A stretch of DNA of 64,000 nt from Sphingobacterium alkalisoli (GCF_005049105.1 NZ_SUKA01000004.1:248001-312000); one strand, 5' to 3'. Counted from the stretch's first letter, positions 25,917-35,271 are shown. The notes: a model not told the origin generated them from the sequence alone. Numbers and translations: made by a program.

Positions 25917-26675
25917 TTACGGGAAAATAACTTCGTTTTCATTCTCATCTCTATAAGGTTCACCGTTATTCTGTGCCTTATATTCCAATAGCCATTTTTT
26001 GCACTTATCTACAATCGCGATAGCTTCTGCTACAGATAAGGCTTCGGTGTCTTCCTGTGTTACAGCATTGTTCATGGTAATAACTCGAAAATCTGTTCGA
26101 CCACTTTGTTGGATTAAAAGAGAATGCTTGGTAAGGCTATATGTGCCAAAGTATCGCCACAATGGACCATAATATAGAGGAGCAACATCCCATTGGTCCG
26201 GCTTACTAATGCCATTCTGAAGGATCACGGTAAGCGTACTCAATTCTTTGATACCTGTTTTTATCGCTCCGCCTGCTTTCAACCTAAATCTAAGTTTGCC
26301 TGCCTTGTCTTTGAATTCATTATAGACTTCAGGTTTGTCAAAGTAAATCGGGAATCTTCCTTGGTATTCGCCAGCCTTTATGGTATATTTTCCAAAGGAG
26401 AAGTAAACCAAGTCAATGTCGCCATCTATGGCTTCCAGTTCAAAATCTACATCATGATCTAATGGGTATGACAACAATCTGTAATGGAAGATCAAAGAGT
26501 CTCTACCGGGCAGCATATGCGAAAAGTTAAATGATACACTATCTTGCGGAATAGTCGAAGACCCTAACCAAATGTTGATGTCCGTTTGCTCTTTATCAAA
26601 GAACAAATCTCCACTTTTTTCACAGCTAGTCATTAGAACTACCAATACTAGTATTAAATTTCTATATATTTTCAT
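25917..26675 (-). CDS. DUF4843 lipoprotein (operon gene 3)
   Basis: A 252-residue lipoprotein with a lipobox ending MTSC and the DUF4843 marks FFDKEQTDINIW, DSVSFNF and the DHDVDFELE segment, expected to form an Ig-like beta sandwich. The C-terminal ~60 residues are helical (DTEALSVAEAIAIVDKCKKW). It is likely a surface accessory protein of the SusC/SusD pair just upstream. Function not established for the family. Confidence 0.85.
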   Translation of the reverse strand: MKIYRNLILVLVVLMTSCEKSGDLFFDKEQTDINIWLGSSTIPQDSVSFNFSHMLPGRDSLIFHYRLLSYPLDHDVDFELEAIDGDIDLVYFSFGKYTIKAGEYQGRFPIYFDKPEVYNEFKDKAGKLRFRLKAGGAIKTGIKELSTLTVILQNGISKPDQWDVAPLYYGPLWRYFGTYSLTKHSLLIQQSGRTDFRVITMNNAVTQEDTEALSVAEAIAIVDKCKKWLLEYKAQNNGEPYRDENENEVIFP

Positions 26676-26684
26676 GATGTTTCG

Positions 26685-28124
26685 TTATCTGTTTGGTACT
26701 CTGTTCGCTGCTTCAAACTCCGCATCTGGCAAGGGGAAAGTATATCCTTGACTTGTAATCAAGTTGGCATCTGTATTGGCGATGAGTTCTTGATTTATTC
26801 GTTTGTAGTAAAAAAACAATTGGCCTTCCGCTAAGAATTCTTTTCGGAATTCACTTGTCATTAAAGATCTGAAGTTATCCAAAGTCGTAAGGGCAAAGAT
26901 TCCTTTAGCAGTGCGTACTTTATTTATATTTGTTAGCGGGTCTATTCCATCGTTATTATCACATTCGGCAAGAATAAAATACATTTCGCTTATTTTTATC
27001 AGCGGGATCTTTTCGCGGTAATATTCTGGATTAGTAATCCCTTGCACTTCCGCAGGTTCGCTATATTTTAGACTATACTTTTGGGTTGCATTGCCTCCAG
27101 TTCCGTCGGCCAATAGATAAATGTACCGATAATCGTTTGACTTGATGTCTGCACCAAAGTAGTTATCTGCCACTGTGCTGCTAAGTGAAAAAATAGGTCC
27201 TGTTCCCTGCGACGTCAGATGGTCTATCGATCGTTGATGCAGGTCGTTGATCTGCAGGGCGAAGATATGCTCAGGTGCTCCTGACAAGTCTACAAGATCA
27301 CTTACATGCTGTTGTGACGAAAATGGAAACTTTTGGACGTCTACCACACTTTGGGCCTCAAGTCGTGCATTGACATAATCGCCTTTGTATAGGTATATTC
27401 TCGCCAGTAAGGCTTTTACAGCATAATAGTTCATATGCACCTGCCTATTGATTAGGTAGCCGTTGTCATCAATCTCATTGATCGTGCGTCCAGTATAGAT
27501 TGGGTCAGTTTTCAACAGTTCTTTCGCCAGAATTAAATCTTCCATCGCTTTATTGACAATCTCATCTACAGTATGTTGTTTCGTCTGGTTGGATGTGTAC
27601 AGCGTGACGTACGGAATGGATGCTTGCGACGAGTTAACTGCATAGCTCAATCCAAAGCAACGGACCAAATCAAAATGTAGGAATGCTCTTAAAGCTAGTG
27701 CTTCTCCTTTGATAATAGTATAATTGTTACCGGTGAATACATTGTTATTGTCAATGTTGTCGAGCAGCATGTTGGCATTGCTTATGGCCTTGTACATATT
27801 GCTCCATACGGCATCAATACGGCCACGGGACAAGGAGGATAGGTAGTTATATGTCGCATCATCATTATAGCTGGGCGAAAACCCTGTCCATTCATGTGAC
27901 AGGACACCCATCATACCATAGGTCATTTCTCGACCATAGAGTGCTCGGTCTGTCATAATCGTATAGATGCCTGCTAAAGCTTCTTTAAAGCCTGCTTCGG
28001 TTTCAAAAAGCTCGTTCGCTTTGATTTGGGTTTTTGGTTGGACATCCAGCCATTTTTCGCAGGAGAGATTGACGCTGCTGATTAGAATCCCAAGTGCTAT
28101 ATAGGTTATTTTTTTGCTTTTCAT
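26685..28124 (-). CDS. SusD/RagB-family nutrient-binding outer membrane lipoprotein
   Basis: A 479-residue lipoprotein (signal peptide ending NLSC, then EKWLDVQPKTQI). It shows the SusD-like N-terminal domain (ELFETEAGFKEALAGIYT), TPR-like helices (ALLARIYLYKGDYVNARLEA), and the family C-terminus in which IPLIKISEMYFILAEC is typical. It caps the SusC barrel and captures the substrate. Length is slightly short but complete. It lies 2 bases after the SusC gene and ahead of the DUF4843 gene. Glycan, peptide or glycopeptide cannot be told apart; the absence of glycosidases in the operon argues weakly against a polysaccharide. Confidence 0.93.
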   Translation of the reverse strand: MKSKKITYIALGILISSVNLSCEKWLDVQPKTQIKANELFETEAGFKEALAGIYTIMTDRALYGREMTYGMMGVLSHEWTGFSPSYNDDATYNYLSSLSRGRIDAVWSNMYKAISNANMLLDNIDNNNVFTGNNYTIIKGEALALRAFLHFDLVRCFGLSYAVNSSQASIPYVTLYTSNQTKQHTVDEIVNKAMEDLILAKELLKTDPIYTGRTINEIDDNGYLINRQVHMNYYAVKALLARIYLYKGDYVNARLEAQSVVDVQKFPFSSQQHVSDLVDLSGAPEHIFALQINDLHQRSIDHLTSQGTGPIFSLSSTVADNYFGADIKSNDYRYIYLLADGTGGNATQKYSLKYSEPAEVQGITNPEYYREKIPLIKISEMYFILAECDNNDGIDPLTNINKVRTAKGIFALTTLDNFRSLMTSEFRKEFLAEGQLFFYYKRINQELIANTDANLITSQGYTFPLPDAEFEAANRVPNR

Positions 28125-28126
28125 GA

Positions 28127-31100
28127 TTAAAACGCTGTTTGTAGGGTGAATGAAAATGTTCGCGCAAATGGATAATCCGTACCACGCTCGTTGCGTACCG
28201 TGGACAGGACAAAAGCTTCAGACACAAAAACACCCACTTTCAAGTTTTTCAAGTAGTACTTGGATATGTTTTTCCATTTGAAGTCGTAGTACGCATTCAC
28301 TGACGCGAGTGTTAGATCAGATTTTTTCTGTAAGAAACGTGATGTAGGGTTTGTTTTCGTAGGGCTGGTCGTAATTCTTTTGAAAAAAGCTTGATTTCCA
28401 GGCTCCAACCAGGTGTCATATAGGACGCGGGTGTCTACATTGTGCGCTATGTTAACATTTTCTACCCGTGTTATCAAAGTAGAATTATAGTAATCTTCGC
28501 CAATCGTATAACGGAACGAAGTACTTAGTCCCCAGCCTTTATACTCCATGTTGAACCCGAAATTTCCGCGTAACTTTGGATCGGTAACACCAACGGCTAT
28601 CTGATCGTCAGCACTCCATGTATACGTTTGACTACCATCTTTTTTTACAAAAACTTCTCTTCCCGTAGAGGGGTCGATCCCTCTTGAGGGGACAGCCCAG
28701 ATAGCACTTGTGGATTGGCCTTCTTCGTATCTAATTTTAGGCAAGAAAATAGGGTTGTCTGTATCTAATCCTTCTGCATCCTGATCTTTATTGGTCTGTT
28801 TTAGTGCGTCTGATATTTTTAACAACTTATTTTTGTTGCTTGAAAATGCAGTAAAGATCGAGAAGTAGGATTGCTTTTGTGGATTAGAATAAAGCATGTA
28901 GTTTAAAGAACCCTCGTAGCCGATATTCTGTACCTGACCTAAGTTTTCTTTAAAAGAAAAGAAACCTGTTGACGGAGGTAGTGTAAGATCCGTTAATAGA
29001 TTGTTAGTATGGCTAATGTAATAGTCAAAACGTGCATTAAGTCGGTTAAATAATTTAAGATCGGTCCCAAGATTATAATCGAGTTTTTCCTGCCATTTTA
29101 AGTTTTCATTTGCTAATGCCTGGAGATATGCCCCTGAAATATTATCGTATGTACTTTGGCTAAAGAAACTATACGTAGCCATAGCTTGGTAAGGGTTGAA
29201 ATTTTGACTTCCTGTTGAGCCTACTGAGCCGCGTAATTTCCATTGATTGATAATCTTGTTGTTCTTTAGAAATTCTTCATGATGAATATTCCAGCCAAGT
29301 CCTAACGACCAGAAGTTTCCCCACCGGTTGTCCGCTCCAAATACAGAGGAAGCGTTTGTTCTATAACTTAGGTCAGCGAGATATTTGTTATCATAGGAAT
29401 AGTTACCAAAAGATACAATGCCGATTTCCCTTTTAAGACTTTCGGATCCCGAAGGAACGCCATTTGCGGCATATTGCTTAGCAAAAGTGATGAAATCTGC
29501 TCGATTGCTTAAAAAGCCTTGGGCTGACATGCCATGTGACTGGTTTTGAAAAGCAGCAATATTAAGACCTCCATTTAACAAGATTTGATGTTTGCCAAAC
29601 TGCTTAGAATAGTTAGCAAAGAGATCGGAGCTTAGTGATGTACTCCTTCCGTCGCCTATGTAATAAGATCCGCGATTAAAGAAATTCTCTCCGGTCATCA
29701 GTGCAAAACTGGTATGGTCACCTGGTAGGAAATTCTCCGTATTGTCTCCATTAAATGTAAAACCTAGTCGTGCAGTAAGTCTTAATTCTCTGGTCGTCTG
29801 CCATTCTGCATAAAAATTTTCGGTGATCTCATTGTATCTGGAGAAATTTTTAGTGTTAAGCTGTGCGTTATAAAGGGGATTAAAGTAGTTTGTGGTGTTA
29901 GAATTAGTTCCAGTGCCTGTTGCGTATGTGCCCAATAGTTTGGCTATATTCCCGTACTCATCATATGGAGAATAATAAGGATTTAATGCGGTGTATTCTG
30001 AAAAGCTTCCGTACGGAGAATTGTTGGACTTATTAAAAGTGACGTTAAGGATGTTCCGAAAGTTGAATTTACCGCTACGGTAAGAAAGATTGATGGATCC
30101 ACCCATGTTTTCTCTATTAGAGCCCTTCATAACTCCGGTGACATTATTATAGGTAAAGTCCAGACCGTAACGTAATTCTTGTGTACCGCCTTCTAACATT
30201 AATGTGTGTTTGTTCCCGAGTCCGACGCGTAAAGGTTGAGAAAGCCAATAGGTGTCTACACCTTTTTCGATATTTGCTAATATAGCGTTGTACTGTTCGT
30301 TGTGAAATTGTTGTGTGACGGGTTGAGCAGATGTGTACCGTCCTGCATTTTTTTCAATCTGCAGTTTTTCTCGTGCATTTGCTAAACTATATGATGTAAG
30401 GTCGGGCGCTTCTAAATTGAAGTTAGCATTGTAGGAGACGCGCATACTGCCTTGCGGAGGAACGATAGTCTCTATAATTAAAACGCCATTTGCTGCTTTG
30501 GCACCGTAAATAGCTTTTGCCGCGGCATCCCTTAAAATGGTGACGGATGCAATACGGTTCATGTCCAGGTCAAATATTTTCTGGAGATTTGCTTCAAAAC
30601 CATCAAGAATAAAAAGGGGTTCATTGGGATTTCCGGAATACTCGCCGCGGATATCATCAAGACCGGTCTGTCCGCGCAATTGAATATCTGGTAACATATT
30701 CGGATTAGATCCCATCGATAGGTTTTCCATCAATACAAAGGAAGGGTCCAGATTCTGTAAGCTTTGTAAGACATTCTTGTTGCCTACTCGGAGTAGTTCC
30801 TCTTTCGTAAATGTGGATGAACTACCCGTAAAACTTTCTTTTGATCGATTTCCATATCCGGTCACCACAACCTCTTCAATCTGATCGGTCGTTTCTTCCA
30901 ATTTAATAATCAAAGGCAATTTGGTGTCCTTGGATAGTTTTATTTCTTGGGTTTTGTACCCAATCGCGGAGATAGCTAATGTTTCATCCTGTTTTTGGGG
31001 AGAAAGTATAAATTCACCAACCCGGTTTGTGGTCGTGATATTTTGTTTGTCTTCTTTGATCGATACAGTGACCCCGCTAAGCGGCTTATGGTCACTGCCG

Positions 31101-31243
31101 ACAACCCGACCGATTACTTTAGGGATAGACTGCACTTGGGTAGCGGGGACTTGTGCCATCGTGGCCTTTGGAATGCATAGTGTACCCAACAGCGCAAAGG
31201 CCAAGAAGCTGGTTTTAAAGTTTAACGTGTTTTTGTGTTTCAT
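28127..31243 (-). CDS. SusC/RagA-family TonB-linked outer membrane protein
   Basis: A 1038-residue TonB-dependent importer. After the signal peptide comes a carboxypeptidase-like regulatory beta domain (GRVVGSDHKPLSGVTVSIKE), the EEVVVTGYG TonB box, a plug with the SusC signature ASVTILRDAAAKAIYGAKAANGV, and a 22-stranded barrel ending in the aromatic FSFTLQTAF. No N-terminal STN signalling domain is present, although the locus has a sigma/anti-sigma pair. With SusD it forms the outer-membrane uptake complex. The 239-base gap upstream carries a short TTAAG tandem (GGTTAAGTTAAGTTAA at about 31252-31267) but no clear housekeeping promoter. Confidence 0.95.
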   Translation of the reverse strand: MKHKNTLNFKTSFLAFALLGTLCIPKATMAQVPATQVQSIPKVIGRVVGSDHKPLSGVTVSIKEDKQNITTTNRVGEFILSPQKQDETLAISAIGYKTQEIKLSKDTKLPLIIKLEETTDQIEEVVVTGYGNRSKESFTGSSSTFTKEELLRVGNKNVLQSLQNLDPSFVLMENLSMGSNPNMLPDIQLRGQTGLDDIRGEYSGNPNEPLFILDGFEANLQKIFDLDMNRIASVTILRDAAAKAIYGAKAANGVLIIETIVPPQGSMRVSYNANFNLEAPDLTSYSLANAREKLQIEKNAGRYTSAQPVTQQFHNEQYNAILANIEKGVDTYWLSQPLRVGLGNKHTLMLEGGTQELRYGLDFTYNNVTGVMKGSNRENMGGSINLSYRSGKFNFRNILNVTFNKSNNSPYGSFSEYTALNPYYSPYDEYGNIAKLLGTYATGTGTNSNTTNYFNPLYNAQLNTKNFSRYNEITENFYAEWQTTRELRLTARLGFTFNGDNTENFLPGDHTSFALMTGENFFNRGSYYIGDGRSTSLSSDLFANYSKQFGKHQILLNGGLNIAAFQNQSHGMSAQGFLSNRADFITFAKQYAANGVPSGSESLKREIGIVSFGNYSYDNKYLADLSYRTNASSVFGADNRWGNFWSLGLGWNIHHEEFLKNNKIINQWKLRGSVGSTGSQNFNPYQAMATYSFFSQSTYDNISGAYLQALANENLKWQEKLDYNLGTDLKLFNRLNARFDYYISHTNNLLTDLTLPPSTGFFSFKENLGQVQNIGYEGSLNYMLYSNPQKQSYFSIFTAFSSNKNKLLKISDALKQTNKDQDAEGLDTDNPIFLPKIRYEEGQSTSAIWAVPSRGIDPSTGREVFVKKDGSQTYTWSADDQIAVGVTDPKLRGNFGFNMEYKGWGLSTSFRYTIGEDYYNSTLITRVENVNIAHNVDTRVLYDTWLEPGNQAFFKRITTSPTKTNPTSRFLQKKSDLTLASVNAYYDFKWKNISKYYLKNLKVGVFVSEAFVLSTVRNERGTDYPFARTFSFTLQTAF

Positions 31244-31482
31244 TACTTAAATTAGGTTAAGTTAAGTTAATTCGAAGGAGCTGGGTTAATAAGCCTTGCC
31301 ATTCTAACGTACATTTAGTGGTGGCTTTCCGTGCAAAGGCAAGCCTGGATAGTTTTTACTTCAGAAGCCTGTATGTCTGCTGTGAGAGATGAAGGGTAAA
31401 TCTTCATTCTTGCTCGTAGACAGAACGCAATGATAGCATTGCTAACATTGCATATATTCTACTGAACTATTTAATATTGTAG

Positions 31483-32277
31483 TTAGTTAAAACAGATTTT
31501 TACTTTGTTGTCTTGAAAAGAATAAGTAAATGCCATCTTTTCCGACATATCGTCTAACAAATCATGGATGGAAATCTTTTTAAACTTTGCAGTATATGTC
31601 TTATCCGCGTCACCGTTACTACATAACTCTAAGATAATTCCATATTCTTTGCGAAAGATATAAGCCAATTGTTGAAAAGCTGCTTCAGAAACATTGACAT
31701 CGAATACAAGTTGATTGGAGTCAATTTTTTGAATAAGTCGTGCTATTGCAGCCTCATTAATTTTAGCTTTCGTCAACACGCTAGATTTAATTGTAGCCTC
31801 TTTGATTTGTTGATTTGTCGTGTCTGCCTGAGCTATTAAAGCTTTAGTTTGGTGTCGTTCTTTCTTTTTTTCATGTTGTACAGTTTTAGGGTGAAAATTA
31901 CGTGCTGTATCAGACACAACTGTTGGGGTGGTGGCAAGAGAACTGGCCGTTGGCACCGGCTCTTGTACACTTGCAACCTGTTTTTTTGTAAAAATCGGTT
32001 GTGGTGTCTGATGGGTCGAAAGAAGCTGGTGACCGCCATAAGTCAGAAGCAGTAAAGCTGCTATGCTGGCGGCTTTCCACAGTAACCTACTTTTGGATTT
32101 TCGGCGCTCTATGCGATACGAAAACTCCTTCGTCTGAACATGTTCTTGCCATTCCTCTACCAGAAAGTTCTCAAAAGTTATTTTGTTGCTAGGATCCAAT
32201 AGCCAATCTTCCACAGTGTTTTTCTCTATATCTGTGCTAGTTTGTTCAAAATATCTTTTTAAAACTTCTTTTTCCAC
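31483..32277 (-). CDS. Atypical FecR-type anti-sigma factor with DUF4974-like domain but no FecR core
   Basis: A 264-residue protein. Residues 1-60 form the cytoplasmic helical part (EDWLLDPSNKITFENFLVEEW), followed by one membrane helix near 66-86. A low-complexity Lys/Thr/Gln-rich linker then runs from ~90 to ~175, and the C-terminal ~80 residues (LAYIFRKEYGIILELC, then TAKFKKISIHDLLDDMSEK) match the DUF4974/STN-like domain. The FecR beta domain normally found between the helix and DUF4974 is not seen, and the protein is shorter than usual FecR proteins (300-390 aa). It lies 68 bases downstream of the sigma gene and should hold that sigma factor until the SusC complex signals. Confidence 0.75.
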   Translation of the reverse strand: MEKEVLKRYFEQTSTDIEKNTVEDWLLDPSNKITFENFLVEEWQEHVQTKEFSYRIERRKSKSRLLWKAASIAALLLLTYGGHQLLSTHQTPQPIFTKKQVASVQEPVPTASSLATTPTVVSDTARNFHPKTVQHEKKKERHQTKALIAQADTTNQQIKEATIKSSVLTKAKINEAAIARLIQKIDSNQLVFDVNVSEAAFQQLAYIFRKEYGIILELCSNGDADKTYTAKFKKISIHDLLDDMSEKMAFTYSFQDNKVKICFN

Positions 32278-32345
32278 GTTTTTGTGCTGAAACTATATAC
32301 TATACAATCATGCTTGTGTTTGCACCTAAGGTAAATTTTATTTTT

Positions 32346-32909
32346 TTAATGAAATAGGGTGTATACAAATATAAAACCAAGACTTTTCAGTATTTTTTTT
32401 ATGTATGCAGAGGAGTTGTTGATATGATTTTCCACCGTACTCTTACTTATACCTAGCTTTTCGGATATTTCTTGGTTGCTGTAGCCTTTTATTCTGCTCA
32501 ATTCGTACACTTCTCTTCTTTTTTCTGGCAAATTGTTTAATATTTTGTACAAAACCTCTGTCAACTCATTGCTGTCGGTGGTAGTTTCTTTCTCCTGCAA
32601 ATAGGTAATGTGATCCTGATGCTTTCTTCTAATGACCTGATGCTTTATTTTATTGTAGATGTCATTTTTAGCAATGGTGATAAGATAATTCTTGAAAGAA
32701 GTATCCGGATTGATACGTTCTTTCTGTTCCCATATCTTTAAAAAAGATTGCTGAATCACATCGTGAACATCTTCTGTTGGAAGTTGTAGGCCGGATAAAA
32801 AGCTGGATAAAATAGGCGAATATTTCTTGAACAGAATCAAAAAGGCATTTTCATCACCAGCTATTAACCTCATGACGATTGCTCTTTCTTGCTGTAGACT
32901 CTGTTCCAT
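32346..32909 (-). CDS. ECF RNA polymerase sigma factor (Bacteroides expansion type)
   Basis: A 187-residue sigma-70 family protein with region 2 (NAFLILFKKYSPILSSFL, DVHDVIQQSFLKIWEQ, FKNYLITIAKNDIYNKIK) and region 4 (LPEKRREVYELSRIKGYSNQEISEKLGISKSTVENHI). It has a hydrophobic C-terminal tail. It is first of a sigma/anti-sigma pair in front of the SusC/SusD operon and probably drives that operon once released by the anti-sigma factor. The start ATG at 32909 gives MEQSLQQERAIVMRLI, normal for the family. Confidence 0.92.
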   Translation of the reverse strand: MEQSLQQERAIVMRLIAGDENAFLILFKKYSPILSSFLSGLQLPTEDVHDVIQQSFLKIWEQKERINPDTSFKNYLITIAKNDIYNKIKHQVIRRKHQDHITYLQEKETTTDSNELTEVLYKILNNLPEKRREVYELSRIKGYSNQEISEKLGISKSTVENHINNSSAYIKKILKSLGFIFVYTLFH

Positions 32910-32977
32910 TTGTTCGACAATTATTATACGTAATGTTTGTAATAGTATGAATAACTATGATTACATTAATTAGACTA

Positions 32978-32985
32978 CAAATCTA
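32978..32985 (-). promoter_or_regulatory. Candidate -7 element of the sigma/anti-sigma operon
   Basis: TAGATTTG on the minus strand matches TAnnTTTG and lies 69 bases before the sigma start. No TTTG is at the right spacing upstream, so support is partial. Confidence 0.3.
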
Positions 32986-33111
32986 GTAGATTTTAATTTA
33001 GATTTTACATTTTTTTCAAATATCATGAATTCAGTTTTTTATAGCAAATAAAACTCGTCATTTTTTGTGGGGCGATTTTTGAAATGGCAAGACTATATTA
33101 TCCGACTAGAG

Positions 33112-33309
33112 ATCATTAGCCAAGAGTATCCTTTCCTCCTCTTGTGAAATCTTACTGATTAGATACCGTTTGATATCAGTTATTTTCATTTCGTGCAAGG
33201 CGCGGATAAGATCAATTTTACGCGAACCTTTATTCTCCCTTGAAGTTTTATCTCATTTGGTTTTATCCCTATCATCTTACAATTGTTTTAGTTGCTCAAG
33301 CTGGATTAG
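33112..33309 (-). pseudogene. Broken frame of a small coiled-coil protein
   Basis: Read on the minus strand from 33309 down, one frame gives QLEQLKQL, a stop, DDRDKTK, a stop, then KTSRENKGSRKIDLIRALHE followed by MKITDIKRYLISKISQEEER and LLAND before a final stop. The composition is that of an ordinary charged helical protein, yet two stop codons fall within it. I take it as the C-terminal part of a decayed gene. No family is recognised. Confidence 0.45.
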
Positions 33310-33600
33310 CCTAACATTATCGCCGGGAAATATTCTTATTATTCAGGTTACTACTACGGACATTCTTTTGATGATTGCGCACGTTATCTATTCCCTCATA
33401 GAAGCGATGTTGATAAACTGATGATAGGTTCGTTTTGCTCTATCGGAAGCGGAGCCAGTTTTATCAGGCATTAGTTACCACAGATTTACCCCTTATACAA
33501 TAGTAGGTGAAAATCCTGCAAAACTCATAAAAAAGAGAGTTGCAGCGGATGAAATTGAAACGCTCTTAGAAATTGAATGTTAGAACTGGAAAGAAAAATT
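33310..33600 (+). pseudogene. catB-type (xenobiotic acyltransferase) pseudogene with internal deletion
   Basis: The frame from 33310 encodes [20 protein letters not shown], then [20 protein letters not shown] and [12 protein letters not shown], which is the N-terminal hexapeptide-repeat part of type B chloramphenicol acetyltransferases (CatB/Vat). It then breaks; in the next frame, from about 33482, FTPYTIVGENPAKLIKKR followed by DEIETLLEIE gives the family C-terminus. Some 75-85 residues that belong between are missing, including the catalytic His region. The usual EWWNW ending reads EC-stop-NW, a stop codon replacing the second Trp (33581-33583). The start is also missing. No intact copy is in the window. 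Confidence 0.8.
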
Positions 33601-33793
33601 ATTTTATCTAATTGACGTATCTGGAAAAAACCTTTACAATCGAATTCTATCTCTAATTTTACATTTGTGAAAGAAAAACAGTGACTTTAGTTAAGAGACT
33701 AAGACAGACATATTACTTAAATCTTCCACTGGCAACATGAACTGTCGCAAAGTATTTTTTTAAAATAGCAGCGTAGTTTTTCCGTAACTTGTC

Positions 33794-33801
33794 TAAGTTT
33801 G
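33794..33801 (+). promoter_or_regulatory. Candidate -7 element for dacB
   Basis: TAAGTTTG matches TAnnTTTG and lies 37 bases before the dacB ATG. A T-rich stretch is upstream but no TTTG at standard spacing. Confidence 0.4.
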
Positions 33802-33838
33802 TAAAACAAGGATGTAATATTGATGATAAAATAAAGGA

Positions 33839-35269
33839 ATGAACATTAGCAAATTATTTTTTGTAGCCTTATTATCGACGCTCTTTGCTAAACCTGCTTC
33901 TACCGAAGCACAACAAGCTATAACGTCGAAGCTAACCACTGGCTTTCAGCAATTCATAAATCAACCAAATCTTAAGAATGGAATAGCTTCGATGTATGTG
34001 TTGGATGCTAAAAATGGAAACGTTGTATTTGAAAAAAACAGCCAGATAGGCTTGCCAACAGCTTCGACCTTAAAAGTGATTACCTCTGTTACCGCGTTAG
34101 ACATTTTGGGACCAGAATACACTTATCAAACTACACTCTATTATACGGGGGAGATTGATAGTCTTGGTATATTGCATGGTGATATCGTGATCCAGGGATC
34201 TGGCGACCCTACGTTGGGAAGCGACCGTTACCCGGAGCAGCGTGAAGAACAGGTATTAGCCAAATGGAGTCGCGCAATCAGGGATGCGGGAATACAACAG
34301 ATCAATGGACGAATCATCGGCGACGATCGGCTGTATGTAGGAAACGACATTCCGGGAGGATGGATCTGGACTGATATTGGAAATTATTATGGAGCAGGCA
34401 TTTCTGCGCTGAATTGGAGAGAAAACAAAACAGGGATAAACTTTAAGCCTTCCACCATAGGTAGCCCCGCTCCCGTTTCCGATATAATAGCTGATATTTC
34501 GTATTTATCGATAGTTAATCAGGTCACAACCGGAGCAAAAGGATCGGGTGATAATGTGTATGCTTACTCGGCTCCCTACTCCGAAAAAATATACCTAAGA
34601 GGATCCTATGGGCAAGATTTAAAAAAAACAATTGAAATATCTATTCCCGACCCAGCATATGATGTAGCACATCAATTGCATCGCCGCATTTCAGCGGATG
34701 GAATTGCAATTTTTGAAAACCCTACGACTGGCCAACGACTGATTGAACAGGACTCGGTATTTCCGTTGAAAACGAAAGATCTTAATATCCATCAGTCACC
34801 CAAATTGATAGATATTGTATACTGGTTCAACCAAAAAAGCATCAACCTATACGGGGAAGCGTTATTAAAAAGTATAGGATACTTTACAGGTAATAAAACT
34901 ACGACATCTGGAGGTGCAACCTACGTCAAAAAGTATTGGAACCAAAAACTTAGGATTCAGGAACAGGAATTGGACATCAAGGACGGATCAGGCCTGTCTC
35001 CTCAAAATAATGTGACTACAGCCGCTATGACCGGCATCATGCAGTATGCTGTTTCAAGACCTTGGTACTTGAATTTTGTCAAAGCTTTGCCTACTTATAA
35101 TCAGATGACTATGAAGAGTGGTACTATTGGGGGTACACTGGGTTATACGGGCTACCATACGGCAAAGGATGGGAAGACGTATACATTTACGTTATTGGTT
35201 TACAACTATAATGGTGGTGCGGCAAAAATGCGGCAAAACATGTTTAACGTACTGGATAATTTAAAATAA
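33839..35269 (+). CDS. dacB: D-alanyl-D-alanine carboxypeptidase/endopeptidase (PBP4, S13)
   Basis: A 476-residue periplasmic serine peptidase that trims or cuts peptidoglycan stem peptides. It has a signal peptide (hydrophobic core, then PASTEAQQ), the SxxK motif in ASTLKV (Ser76, Lys79), the S13 insertion with the GSGDPTLGSDR segment, SxN-like sequence within YWFNQKSINLYGE, and the KTG-like KSGTIGGT near the C-terminus. Length matches PBP4. It is 65 bases before maeB but likely has its own promoter. Confidence 0.94.
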   Translation: MNISKLFFVALLSTLFAKPASTEAQQAITSKLTTGFQQFINQPNLKNGIASMYVLDAKNGNVVFEKNSQIGLPTASTLKVITSVTALDILGPEYTYQTTLYYTGEIDSLGILHGDIVIQGSGDPTLGSDRYPEQREEQVLAKWSRAIRDAGIQQINGRIIGDDRLYVGNDIPGGWIWTDIGNYYGAGISALNWRENKTGINFKPSTIGSPAPVSDIIADISYLSIVNQVTTGAKGSGDNVYAYSAPYSEKIYLRGSYGQDLKKTIEISIPDPAYDVAHQLHRRISADGIAIFENPTTGQRLIEQDSVFPLKTKDLNIHQSPKLIDIVYWFNQKSINLYGEALLKSIGYFTGNKTTTSGGATYVKKYWNQKLRIQEQELDIKDGSGLSPQNNVTTAAMTGIMQYAVSRPWYLNFVKALPTYNQMTMKSGTIGGTLGYTGYHTAKDGKTYTFTLLVYNYNGGAAKMRQNMFNVLDNLK

Positions 35270-35271
35270 AC

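Larger units (their letters stand above)
32910..33838. other. 929-base gap with decayed genes
   Basis: Apart from the coiled-coil remnant, the catB-type pseudogene and promoter boxes, nothing is recognised here. From 33601 to 33780 the sequence is A/T-rich and without an open frame worth calling; it has a second TACATTTG box at 33660-33667 with no gene start nearby. Confidence 0.6.

Noticed and set aside
31244..31482. Riboswitch or attenuator ahead of susC
   Set aside because: Only a short TTAAG tandem and weak dyads around ATAGCATTGCTA are visible; no known riboswitch core could be read.
33170..33421. 83-codon plus-strand frame in the pseudogene region
   Set aside because: It runs in a different frame through the catB remnant and opposite the coiled-coil remnant, so it is a shadow.
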